64,000 bases of DNA from assembly GCA_041391665.1 (NCBI GenBank), contig JAWKNO010000003.1:1736001-1800000 (forward strand). Direction: 5' to 3'. Position numbers and translations under genes: made by a program. Shown piece after piece: positions 7,966 through 15,677 of the stretch (its first letter is position 1; each line of letters opens with the position of its first letter). The stretch comes from Bacteroidia bacterium. GTDB taxonomy: Bacteria; Bacteroidota; Bacteroidia; J057. The notes under the pieces were generated by a model, which made no database searches, was not told the origin of the DNA, and worked only from the letters and a program-made list of their open reading frames with translations.

Positions 7966-7977
7966 TTATATGGGATG

Positions 7978-8009
7978 CAAAGTTAAGTGTTTCCCTATCA
8001 TTTCCCAAA
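7978..8009 (-). promoter_or_regulatory. Bacteroidota-type promoter of tRNA-Ser
   Basis: On the minus strand TTTG (8009-8006), a 20 bp spacer and TAACTTTG (7985-7978) match the TTTG / TAnnTTTG consensus. The -7 box ends 12 bp before the tRNA 5' end. Confidence 0.72.
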
Positions 8010-8094
8010 GTGAATTGCAAAATTGTTTTTAGCTGCCCTGCTGTAAGACAACCTGCCTGCTCATGATCTTTGAGAAAAACTCATTACAATAGGA

Positions 8095-8397
8095 TCAGCC
8101 AAATAATGAACTCAGCTTCATCGCGACGCTTAAATCACCGTCAATCTTCAGTTTGCCACTCATAAAAGCTCCCATCGGATTCAAACTACCCGAAAGCAGG
8201 TCATTAAAGTCATCAAAAGCAACATTCACCGTACAATCCGCTTGCTTATCTTCATTGGAAACTACATTCGGATCGGATGATCCGTCAAGATAAACAACGC
8301 CTTCACCTCCTTTAAAAGAGAATTTGATTGTAGAACCAATGCTATCTGCTGCTGCTGCCAGCTTGGCAACTTTGGCTGTCGTATCTGCTAATGTCAT
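8095..8397 (-). CDS. SCP2 sterol-binding-like domain protein
   Basis: This 100-residue cytoplasmic protein is a stand-alone SCP2 domain: STIKFSFKGGEGVVYLDG, then ADCTVNVAFDDFNDLLSGSLNP, then FMSGKLKIDGDLSVAMKL, the family's most conserved ending. SCP2 domains bind lipids such as fatty acyl-CoA in a hydrophobic tunnel; bacterial single-domain versions are presumed lipid carriers. It is divergent from the sirtuin gene. On its own strand a -7-like box TAGATTTG lies at 8438-8431, about 33 bp before the ATG. The ligand is unknown. Confidence 0.9.
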   Translation of the reverse strand: MTLADTTAKVAKLAAAADSIGSTIKFSFKGGEGVVYLDGSSDPNVVSNEDKQADCTVNVAFDDFNDLLSGSLNPMGAFMSGKLKIDGDLSVAMKLSSLFG

Positions 8398-8506
8398 ATG
8401 CTTAAATTTATTTCAAATCATTTGATCAGACAAATCTAATGAACAATCAATATAAAGGAAATGGAAAATATAACTTTTCCCATATTTTCCTTTCAGGTTA
8501 TCTTTT

Positions 8507-8536
8507 TTGTCTGAAAGTCTTATCCAATTATCTTTG
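8507..8536 (+). promoter_or_regulatory. promoter of the sirtuin gene
   Basis: TTG at 8507-8509, a 19 bp spacer and TATCTTTG at 8529-8536 fit the Bacteroidota consensus. The box ends 27 bp before the ATG at 8564. Confidence 0.65.
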
Positions 8537-8563
8537 CAATAAGTAAACAGGCTGAAAATTATC

Positions 8564-9253
8564 ATGAAAAGACTTGTCGTTTTATCGGGTGCAGGAATCA
8601 GCGCCGAAAGTGGCCTCAAAACCTTTCGAGGCTCTGACGGATTATGGGAAGGGCATAATATCATGGACGTGGCTTCTCCTATTGGTTTTAAGCGAAATCC
8701 TGAACTCGTATTAAAATTTTACAATGAACGCCGCGCCCAGGCACGGCTCGCTCAACCCAACGCAGGCCATCTCGCGCTGGCTGAACTGCAAGATTCTTTT
8801 GAGGTAATCATTATTACCCAAAATGTAGATGACCTGCATGAAAAAGCTGGCTCTGCCGCTGTGCTCCACCTCCACGGTGAACTCAACAAGGTGAGAAGTA
8901 TAACGGATCCCTCCTATATCGTCAAAACCGATGGCGATATACATCTGGGAGACAAAGCGCCCGACGGTGGACAACTCCGCCCACATATCGTCTGGTTTGG
9001 AGAGGAAGTACCGCAAATTGTTCCAGCTTCAAAAATTATGTCCGGTGCAGACATTGTTGCCGTCATCGGCACTTCTCTCGTCGTATATCCTGCTGCAGGT
9101 CTGCTTGAATTTGCCCCGGAATTTGCGCCAATCTTTGTCATCGACCCCCACAAACCCGAAATCCCCAACTCCAACCGTGTGTTTTTTATTCAGGAACCCG
9201 GCTCAACGGGCGTACCCCGCCTCGCACAAATCCTGAAAGAACAGTTTCTCTGA
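8564..9253 (+). CDS. cobB: NAD-dependent protein deacylase, sirtuin (zinc-less form)
   Basis: This 229-residue sirtuin shows GAGISAESGLKTFRG (NAD pocket), TQNVDDLHEKAG, the catalytic His 104 in LHLHGEL, and VIGTSLVVYPAAG. It removes acyl groups from lysines in the cytoplasm with NAD, releasing nicotinamide. Tyr 53 and Arg 56 in FYNERR match the pair that in E. coli CobB and SIRT5 favours succinyl/malonyl-lysine. I see no cysteine anywhere in the protein, so the usual four-Cys zinc ribbon is absent. Length is close to CobB. It has its own consensus promoter and is divergent from the SCP2 gene. Confidence 0.93.
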   Translation: MKRLVVLSGAGISAESGLKTFRGSDGLWEGHNIMDVASPIGFKRNPELVLKFYNERRAQARLAQPNAGHLALAELQDSFEVIIITQNVDDLHEKAGSAAVLHLHGELNKVRSITDPSYIVKTDGDIHLGDKAPDGGQLRPHIVWFGEEVPQIVPASKIMSGADIVAVIGTSLVVYPAAGLLEFAPEFAPIFVIDPHKPEIPNSNRVFFIQEPGSTGVPRLAQILKEQFL

Positions 9254-9260
9254 CGTTGGT

Positions 9261-11606
9261 TTATAGCAAAATCCGGTATTGTACTACCGGAAACAAACCA
9301 ATCTGATAGGTAGTTTTGATAGAATCAGAAGCCGGATCATAGTCCTGGGAAAATACGTTTTTGTGGTTGGTGACATTCTGAAGGTCCACGGACCATTCCT
9401 GCAGAAATTTTTTCCCATTGAGCCGGAAAGTAGTTTTCAAATCTGCCCGAATATAAGCGGGATACTGCTCTGTCCAGGGATTGTCTGTATTTCTTACGGT
9501 TTCGCCCCGTAAACGCGACCCGGCCAGGTCAATCGCCGAAAATCTTTTTCCTCCAGCCGTTGTGATTTTTCCGTCAATGGAAAGGCTGTTCCTCCCCAGC
9601 TTAAATTCTTTCCCGCCTAACAGGTTAAATATGTAATTCCCGTTGAATGCGGTATTCCTCTCCACCCCATCACTTCCTGTATATTTGGAATCAAACAGCG
9701 AGGTAGTAAACAGAAAATAATATCCTTCGCTAAAAAACTTTTCTACCGTCATCTCCAGTCCGTAATTTCTTCCCGTACCCTCATTTACCAGACTATCTAC
9801 AGTAGGAAATGCAAAATCTGCTCCTGCATTCAACAGCGAAAAGGGGGTATTGCGCGTTTCCACAGGCGCATTTGCCAGCCACTGATAATAGGTCTCTGCT
9901 TTTAACCGGAGATTTTGGTTTATACTCCAGTCGTACCCTGCTACCAGCTGCATACTTCGGGTAAATCCGAGGTTTTTATTTGTCTGTACAATTGCTCCGC
10001 CCGGCAATGTTGTTTCGATAAAATACATCTGAATCGGCTGCATCTGATTGTGAAGACCGGCACCAAAACTAAGGGAATGTTTGGGGCTAAATTGATATTT
10101 GAGCCCGGCCCGGGGCTCGATTGCCTGAGACTGGTTGAGAAAAAATTGTTGGAAATGGATGCCTGCATTGAAGGTCAGTTGATCTGAAAAACGGTGCTGC
10201 CACTGCGAATATGCCTGAAGCAGGGCCGTCTGGTCACTGCTGTTGTGAATGATCCGGTACTCTCCTGTATTGCGCCTTACGCTGTCAATCAGGCTATAAT
10301 TGACCAGATCAAAAATAACTCCGGCACGAAGGTGATTCCGGGCATTAAATTTTTTGTTAAACTGGTAATTGGCGGAATATTTTATCTGATTGAAAGACCG
10401 CGCATAAAAGCGGTAAGGGGTTTCCGTAGAATCCAAAAACCGGTCAATCTCCACCCCGTCGCCTGTACCCGAAACGGCAAGGACGAGTTTTCCATAAGCG
10501 GTAGGGCTGAAAAGATAAGTATGGGATAATCCGATGACTCCGGCTCGTGCTTTATTGTATAAATCCTCCCCACCACCATTAAAAATATTCCCTTCAGACT
10601 CGCTGTCGAGAAAATTGATAGCACTTTTCCCCCCCAGACCAAACAGCACCCACCTCCCGGCTTTGTCTGTAGGAAGATGAATTTTAAAAGTCAGATCCTG
10701 ATATTCGGGAACAGCACTTCCTGTACCAAAATTTATTCCCAAAGCCTTAAAAACCCCAAGTGTCGAATAGCGGTAATTGGCGATATAGGAGGCTTTACTT
10801 TTGGATGAAAACGGGCCCTCCATTCCTATTTCGACCCCATTAAACCCGATTTGCCCCATAAATTCGCGCTTTTCATTGTTGCCATTGCGGAGGTTGAGGT
10901 CAAATACGCCCGCGAGTGCATTGCCATATTCGGCGGGAAAAGCCGAAGTCATAAAATCGGCGTCGCTGAGGTTGTTGTTGTTGACCATACTTACGGGGCC
11001 ACCGGTTGTTCCCAATGCGCCAAAGTGATTGGGGTTGGGAATATCAATGCCTTCCATTCGCCAGAGAACGCCTGTAGGAGAATTGCCACGAATGATAATA
11101 TCATTTCGATTATCGGAAACATTGCTCACACCCGCAAAGTTTTGTGCGATACGGGCCGGGTCATTGCGGCTGCCTGCAAAACGAAGCGCTTCCTCCACAC
11201 TGAAAGTGCGGGCACTCACGGTTGCCAGTTCGTTGAGGGGTTTTTCTTTATCGCCTTTGGAGGTGATGACTACTTCATCTACAGTGTTGACTTTCTCCTC
11301 CATTTCCACATTTACGATGAGTTCCTGCGCAATATTGACGATGAGGTTGGCGCGGGTTACAGGATGATACCCCACATAACTCACCTGAATTGTCTGCCGG
11401 CCCAATGGAACATTTTCTATACGGAAAGCGCCGCTTTCGTCGGTAAGCGCTCCACGGAGCGGTTCTGATTCCATTAAAATCACTCTGGCATTGACAAGCG
11501 GCGCCAGTGTTTGTTTGTCGGTAACAGTACCCCGAATGGTTTGCTGGGAAAATAAAGGATGAATGCCTGAAATGAGGGCAAAAAGTATAAGAATTCTGAA
11601 TCTCAT
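9261..11606 (-). CDS. TonB-dependent outer-membrane receptor with N-terminal carboxypeptidase-regulatory-like domain
   Basis: The start at 11606 gives a 781-residue protein with a clean signal peptide (MRFRILILFALISGIHPLFS) and is preferred over an upstream start at 11705 that would prepend an unlikely leader. A carboxypeptidase D-regulatory-like domain (TIRGTVTDKQTLAPLVNARV onward) precedes the plug (DEVVITSKGDK, NDIIIRGNSPTGV) and a beta-barrel ending in an aromatic-rich strand (QIGLFPVVQYRILL). It imports an unknown ligand using TonB energy. It is not the SusC type: no SusD partner is nearby and the SusC-specific motifs are missing. It stands alone as a transcription unit. Confidence 0.92.
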   Translation of the reverse strand: MRFRILILFALISGIHPLFSQQTIRGTVTDKQTLAPLVNARVILMESEPLRGALTDESGAFRIENVPLGRQTIQVSYVGYHPVTRANLIVNIAQELIVNVEMEEKVNTVDEVVITSKGDKEKPLNELATVSARTFSVEEALRFAGSRNDPARIAQNFAGVSNVSDNRNDIIIRGNSPTGVLWRMEGIDIPNPNHFGALGTTGGPVSMVNNNNLSDADFMTSAFPAEYGNALAGVFDLNLRNGNNEKREFMGQIGFNGVEIGMEGPFSSKSKASYIANYRYSTLGVFKALGINFGTGSAVPEYQDLTFKIHLPTDKAGRWVLFGLGGKSAINFLDSESEGNIFNGGGEDLYNKARAGVIGLSHTYLFSPTAYGKLVLAVSGTGDGVEIDRFLDSTETPYRFYARSFNQIKYSANYQFNKKFNARNHLRAGVIFDLVNYSLIDSVRRNTGEYRIIHNSSDQTALLQAYSQWQHRFSDQLTFNAGIHFQQFFLNQSQAIEPRAGLKYQFSPKHSLSFGAGLHNQMQPIQMYFIETTLPGGAIVQTNKNLGFTRSMQLVAGYDWSINQNLRLKAETYYQWLANAPVETRNTPFSLLNAGADFAFPTVDSLVNEGTGRNYGLEMTVEKFFSEGYYFLFTTSLFDSKYTGSDGVERNTAFNGNYIFNLLGGKEFKLGRNSLSIDGKITTAGGKRFSAIDLAGSRLRGETVRNTDNPWTEQYPAYIRADLKTTFRLNGKKFLQEWSVDLQNVTNHKNVFSQDYDPASDSIKTTYQIGLFPVVQYRILL

Positions 11607-11709
11607 GTTTCTCGGTTTACCCAACAGAACATAGTTCATGGCAAAAACGTTGCGCAGAGTTGTACTATATTCTGCGAAAAAGCCAAAACAACAGGCGAAA
11701 CTCAAAACC

Positions 11710-12546
11710 TCAAAAACCTATAGAAAACTGATAGAGGAAACCGCGTACCGTGCGTTCGCGTACCGTGCGTACAGGCTCACCATTCCACCCCCACCAGTCT
11801 ACCAGTGTTTCTGTTAATTGCTGGGATTTATAGCCCAGGCTAAAAGTCCATTCGACCCGGGTACGGGTATGAATTTTGAAACCCAGACCTGCGTGGTAAA
11901 GAAGCCCTCCTTCAAAATTCTCTGTAGCCCAGGTATTGGCTGCGCCATAACCATAACCAACCTGCGCAAGATAAAAAGGTGTCTGTCGGCGGTGGAGAAA
12001 ATCACCGGTTACCTCTGCCATTATCGGTATAATTATCCCGGTTTGATATTCGTCGATACCCGTACCCAGTCCAACGCCCAGATATTGATTAAACCGATAA
12101 CCTGCACGGTAATAAAAAGAAAAATCCAGTTGGTTTTGCGTCCATCTCCCTTCGTTGATGATATAACCTGTGGTTACAAAATTATACAACCCACGGTCCC
12201 GGTACTGGATGCCTGCACGTTTGCGATTGACTCTCCGGATGATCTGGGCGTACTGTGTGGGTTCACTGGTGATTTTTTCAATTTCATCTTGCTGGTAGAC
12301 CAGGATACTACCCCCAACCAGTTCGATTTTGACATATTCTCCCGGTATCTGCTCAAGGATCCAACCACGGATTTCACTGCCATTTTTCAGATAAATGACA
12401 TTTTCCATATGGTAAGACTGCGCTTTCACCTCCGAAAATGGGGTAAGCACGATCAGGACAAAAACCAATTTGAAAAGAAACGATACGATATTTTTCATAA
12501 GGCTGTAATTCTTCATTGAATTCAGTTTCTGGACAAACAATTTCAT
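11710..12546 (-). CDS. outer-membrane beta-barrel-like protein, paralogue B of a tandem pair
   Basis: This is a secreted protein of about 278 residues with no family name that I recognise. After a signal peptide (hydrophobic core FKLVFVLIVLTPF, cleavage near VKAQ) comes a conserved module (ENVIYLKNGSEIRGWILEQ, then DEIEKIT) also found in the upstream gene. Alternating beta-strand segments follow, ending in FSIGF with a terminal Phe, typical of outer-membrane barrels. The start at 12546 overlaps the upstream stop as TGATG, suggesting translational coupling; an ATG at 12498 directly before MKNIVSFLF is the alternative. It arose by tandem duplication with 12546-13367. Function unknown. Confidence 0.75.
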   Translation of the reverse strand: MKLFVQKLNSMKNYSLMKNIVSFLFKLVFVLIVLTPFSEVKAQSYHMENVIYLKNGSEIRGWILEQIPGEYVKIELVGGSILVYQQDEIEKITSEPTQYAQIIRRVNRKRAGIQYRDRGLYNFVTTGYIINEGRWTQNQLDFSFYYRAGYRFNQYLGVGLGTGIDEYQTGIIIPIMAEVTGDFLHRRQTPFYLAQVGYGYGAANTWATENFEGGLLYHAGLGFKIHTRTRVEWTFSLGYKSQQLTETLVDWWGWNGEPVRTVRERTVRGFLYQFSIGF

Positions 12547-13367
12547 CAGAATCCCCAGGTGATTTGCCACACAATTTTCTGATACAGGGTAGTTCCTTTG
12601 ACAATCGGAGCATCAACTACATTAGGTGCGCCATTATTCCAGTCCCAGGTTCGCCATATAATGTCCCAGTCTTCAAATTCCATATAAGTGTGTTGGAATT
12701 TATATCCGATAGTAAAAAACCATTCATTGCGGGAGCGGGTATTGAGTTTGACGCCAAGTCCGGCATGGCCCATTAACCCTCCTTCAAAGACCCGGGTACC
12801 CCAGTTGGGGAAAGTCCCTCTGCCATATCCTGCATTTACAAAATAGTGGGGAGAGACTCGTTTTTCAAACAATTCGCCGTGAACATCCAGGAAAAAAGGT
12901 GTAACTGTACCCCGGCCATACACATCAATACCAGTACCTACCCCCACATTCAGCAGCCGGTGAAAATGGTAACCTGTACGGATTTGGATGGTAGGCACCC
13001 CTTCGGGTCCCCATCGGCCACTGCTAAACCCCATTCCAAAGGAAAGCATACCATAAAGTCGATGATCGCGAAAAGTTATGGGGCGGTAGATATTTCTAAG
13101 TTTGAGTTTGACATAGGTATATTTGGCCGGTTCACGGGTGATTTTTTCAATTTCATCTGAAGAGTAAGACAGGGTAGTCCCGCCAATAAGATCGATGGTA
13201 ACCATTCCACCGACTACCTGCCCGGAAATCTGTCCTCGGATAATGCTCCCGTTTTTCAGGTAAATCACATCCTCTTCATAAAATCGCTGGGCACTGACAG
13301 GAGAGATAACTCCTGCAAGTAATACCACCATCAGAAAAAGATATCGGAAACAGAGGAATTGATTCAT
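12546..13367 (-). CDS. outer-membrane beta-barrel-like protein, paralogue A of a tandem pair
   Basis: This 273-residue protein has a signal peptide ending near PVSAQ and the same layout as its downstream neighbour: EDVIYLKNGSIIRGQISGQ, DEIEKITREP, a barrel-like region (GVGTGIDVYGRG, EGGLMGHAGLGVKLNTRSR) and a terminal Phe. The N-terminal module resembles the short SH3-like segment seen in many Bacteroidota secreted proteins that read as an expressed-from-gene, surface-sensing preamble, but that reading is speculative. A -7 box TATGTTTG lies at 13402-13395 on its strand, about 28 bp before the ATG. Paralogy of the two genes is clear; the role is unknown. Confidence 0.75.
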   Translation of the reverse strand: MNQFLCFRYLFLMVVLLAGVISPVSAQRFYEEDVIYLKNGSIIRGQISGQVVGGMVTIDLIGGTTLSYSSDEIEKITREPAKYTYVKLKLRNIYRPITFRDHRLYGMLSFGMGFSSGRWGPEGVPTIQIRTGYHFHRLLNVGVGTGIDVYGRGTVTPFFLDVHGELFEKRVSPHYFVNAGYGRGTFPNWGTRVFEGGLMGHAGLGVKLNTRSRNEWFFTIGYKFQHTYMEFEDWDIIWRTWDWNNGAPNVVDAPIVKGTTLYQKIVWQITWGF

Positions 13368-13576
13368 ATCGTTTTAGTTAGAGATAGCGTCAGACAAACA
13401 TAACAGAATAACAGAAGTCTTGCTGAGGTAAAAAAAATACCATTTTTTAGGCGAACTGAAAATGTTTACTTTGGGAATAATAAAGAATTTCTAATGATTT
13501 GGCAGCGTTTTCATTTCAACAGACGTCTGCTTAATCAAAATCGCTGCTTACAATTTATCCAATTAATTTTTAACCT

Positions 13577-14887
13577 ATGACAATCAGCACGAACATTATG
13601 AGAGCCTTCACAGCATTAGTATTGCTGGCGTCTCTCTCCCTTCAGGGATGTATCAAAGACAAGTGTGATCTCGAATACACCTACAGCAAATACTCCCCCG
13701 TGTACATGTCTCCTGAAGCCTTCAGAAATGCTGTTTCTGTTGAAGCCCCCCATGCAGTACAAAACCCCGGAAAAATTTACGTTAAGGACAACTACCTGTT
13801 TGTATCCGAAGTCGCAAAAGGTGTACATATCTTTGACAACAAAAACCCTGAAAGCCCCGTTGCACTCGCCTTTATCAATGTTCCCGGCAACTACGACATC
13901 GCTTTCAATTGCGACAAACTATATGTAGACTCCAGTACAGATTTGCTGGTATTTGACATGAACAATCCCGCACAACCCCAACTGATCAATCGCATCGAAA
14001 ACGCGCTGCCTCATATCGTTTTCTACCGCGGTTATACAGCCGATGCCAATAAAGGCGTAGTGGTCGAGTGGATTCAGGAAGTGGTTACAGAAAAGTACAA
14101 CTGCGAAACCGGTGTACCCCCAATCTGGGAAGACAATCAGGCGAATGCCTCCACTATCGCTTCGATGAACGGTTCGACCTCCCGCACCATTAATCCTGCT
14201 ACACCTGGTAAAGGCGGCTCTATGTCCCGCTTTGCGGTGAAAGATGACTACATGTATGTTGTTACCCCTACCCAGATGGTTGTATACAATGCATCTGTAT
14301 GTGAAAGTCCTTCACGGATGAATACCCTTGACCTGGAAAATCTCTGGGGGGGTGAAGCCGAAATGATTTTCAGTATGGATAATCTTCTGATGATCGGATC
14401 TACCAACAGTATGATGATTTATGACGCTGCTGATCCGGTAAGGCCTAATTACCTCTCCAACTTTCAGCACGTAACAGCGTGTGATCCTGTAACTGCGAAA
14501 GACGGATATGCCTATGTCACCCTCCGTGGAGGCGATGACAATCCTTGTGGTGATGGATTTGCCAACCAGCTGGATGTGGTGAATATCTCTGAGCCAAGAT
14601 TGCCATTTTTGGTACAATCTTTCCCGATGACAGCACCTGCAGGACTTGGACTTGATGGGGACATGCTGTTTATCGCAGACGGAGCATCCGGCCTCAGAGT
14701 ATTTGATGCCTCCAATCCTGAAAAAGTAGGCAACAACCAACTGGCCAATTTCCCTTCAATGGAAGGATATGACGTAATCCCCAATGAAGGTGTACTGATC
14801 ATGGTGGGTAAAGATGGAATCGCCCAGTATGATTATGCTGATCCTAAAAACATCAAACTACTCAGCACAATTGCTGTAGTACGCTAG
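13577..14887 (+). CDS. LVIVD-repeat beta-propeller lipoprotein
   Basis: This 436-residue protein has a lipoprotein signal with Cys 25 in SLQGC (ATG 13577; an ATG seven codons on is possible). LVIVD-type repeats follow, each of the form 'instrument-like' beta strands ending in a VFDxxNPxxP motif: GVHIFDNKNPESPV, LLVFDMNNPAQPQL, MMIYDAADPVRPNY, LDVVNISEPRLPFL, LRVFDASNPEKVG. Such repeats build a beta-propeller on the cell surface or in the periplasm. No catalytic residues are evident, so it probably binds something. It is monocistronic, with a strong terminator 20 bases after the stop. Confidence 0.88.
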   Translation: MTISTNIMRAFTALVLLASLSLQGCIKDKCDLEYTYSKYSPVYMSPEAFRNAVSVEAPHAVQNPGKIYVKDNYLFVSEVAKGVHIFDNKNPESPVALAFINVPGNYDIAFNCDKLYVDSSTDLLVFDMNNPAQPQLINRIENALPHIVFYRGYTADANKGVVVEWIQEVVTEKYNCETGVPPIWEDNQANASTIASMNGSTSRTINPATPGKGGSMSRFAVKDDYMYVVTPTQMVVYNASVCESPSRMNTLDLENLWGGEAEMIFSMDNLLMIGSTNSMMIYDAADPVRPNYLSNFQHVTACDPVTAKDGYAYVTLRGGDDNPCGDGFANQLDVVNISEPRLPFLVQSFPMTAPAGLGLDGDMLFIADGASGLRVFDASNPEKVGNNQLANFPSMEGYDVIPNEGVLIMVGKDGIAQYDYADPKNIKLLSTIAVVR

Positions 14888-14904
14888 CAATACTATTTTC
14901 TTTG

Positions 14905-15633
14905 CTAAACCGTCGGCGGCATGGTCTCCGACGGTTTTTTTTTGCCCCAGGTGTCCAATACGGCAATCACACCAAAATACACAGCAGCAGCAATCGCAAC
15001 CCATTCTCCGACTACAGATCGATCGGGATAGGCATATAAAATGATGCCTCCGGAGACAAACCACGCCACGGAAACCAACAGATGCAGGAAAAAATATTTA
15101 CGACTACGGCTGGGATAAGCAAATTTGATGGGAACAAAATGCAGAATCCCGAAAAATATTACCATCCCCGTTGTCAGTGCAGGATGATTGTGGAAGACAA
15201 AAAATGCGTAAAAAACTACCGCATTCCATAAAACCGGAAATCCCACAAAATACTGGTTGTCGGCAACCATCCCCTCTTTTCCGTAGTAAATGGCCGATAC
15301 AATCAAAATAATCGCCAGGCACGGGTACATCCAATTTGCCGGTACCATTTCAGCCTGATAAAAGAAGTAGGCAGGAATAATCGCATACGTCGCAAAGTCA
15401 ATCACAAAATCAATACTTTTGCCATCCATATAGGGCAAAACATTCTTTACATTAAATTTACGGGCAAATGTACCGTCAACGCCATCGATGATAAAACAAA
15501 GAAAAAGCCATGCATACGCTTCCTGCCAGTTTTTTTCACCGGTTGCAATTAGTGCCATAAACCCCGAAACGAGCCCCAGAGATGTGAAAATATGCACACC
15601 CCAGGCGATTATTTTTTTAAATGTGTCTGACAA
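14905..15633 (-). CDS. pcs: phosphatidylcholine synthase (CDP-alcohol phosphatidyltransferase)
   Basis: This 242-residue polytopic membrane protein carries the CDP-alcohol phosphatidyltransferase signature in its Pcs form: DGVDGTFARKFNV followed by LPYMDGKSIDFVIDF, giving the metal-binding Asp residues. The N-terminal AWGVHIFTSLGLVSGFMAL also fits Pcs. The enzyme condenses choline with CDP-diacylglycerol to phosphatidylcholine and CMP. No ATG precedes the conserved N-terminus in frame before a stop, so a TTG start at 15633 is most likely. It is divergent from a choline-transporter-like gene with only 44 bp between the start codons, strong support for the choline substrate. cdsA, which makes CDP-diacylglycerol, is at the far end of the window. 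Confidence 0.88.
   Translation of the reverse strand: MSDTFKKIIAWGVHIFTSLGLVSGFMALIATGEKNWQEAYAWLFLCFIIDGVDGTFARKFNVKNVLPYMDGKSIDFVIDFATYAIIPAYFFYQAEMVPANWMYPCLAIILIVSAIYYGKEGMVADNQYFVGFPVLWNAVVFYAFFVFHNHPALTTGMVIFFGILHFVPIKFAYPSRSRKYFFLHLLVSVAWFVSGGIILYAYPDRSVVGEWVAIAAAVYFGVIAVLDTWGKKKPSETMPPTV
14908..14943 (+). terminator. rho-independent terminator after the LVIVD lipoprotein gene
   Basis: AACCGTCGG (14908-14916) pairs with CCGACGGTT (14928-14936) and is followed by T residues to 14943. The stem overlaps the last codons of the convergent pcs gene. Confidence 0.85.
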
Positions 15634-15634
15634 T

Positions 15635-15662
15635 TTGTAAGCCTTGTGCAGGCAAGTTACAA
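15635..15662. promoter_or_regulatory. candidate operator palindrome between pcs and the choline transporter gene
   Basis: The arms TTGTAA (15635-15640) and TTACAA (15657-15662), with inner arms GCCT (15641-15644) and AGGC (15650-15653), form an imperfect palindrome that nearly fills the 44 bp gap between the divergent genes. Its position suits a regulator acting on both. No regulator gene adjoins. Confidence 0.45.
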
Positions 15663-15677
15663 AAAACCGAAATATTT

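Noticed and set aside
7357..7986. A 209-residue plus-strand open frame across the duplicated region
   Set aside because: It runs antisense through the GIY-YIG gene and into the tRNA-Ser gene and contains the 111 bp repeat twice, so it is a chance frame.
10851..11468. A 205-residue plus-strand frame inside the TonB receptor gene
   Set aside because: It is the reverse shadow of the plug region, with no domain or promoter.
9261..11606. TonB receptor considered as a second SusC
   Set aside because: No SusD gene adjoins and the SusC-specific plug blocks seen at 51267-54308 are missing.
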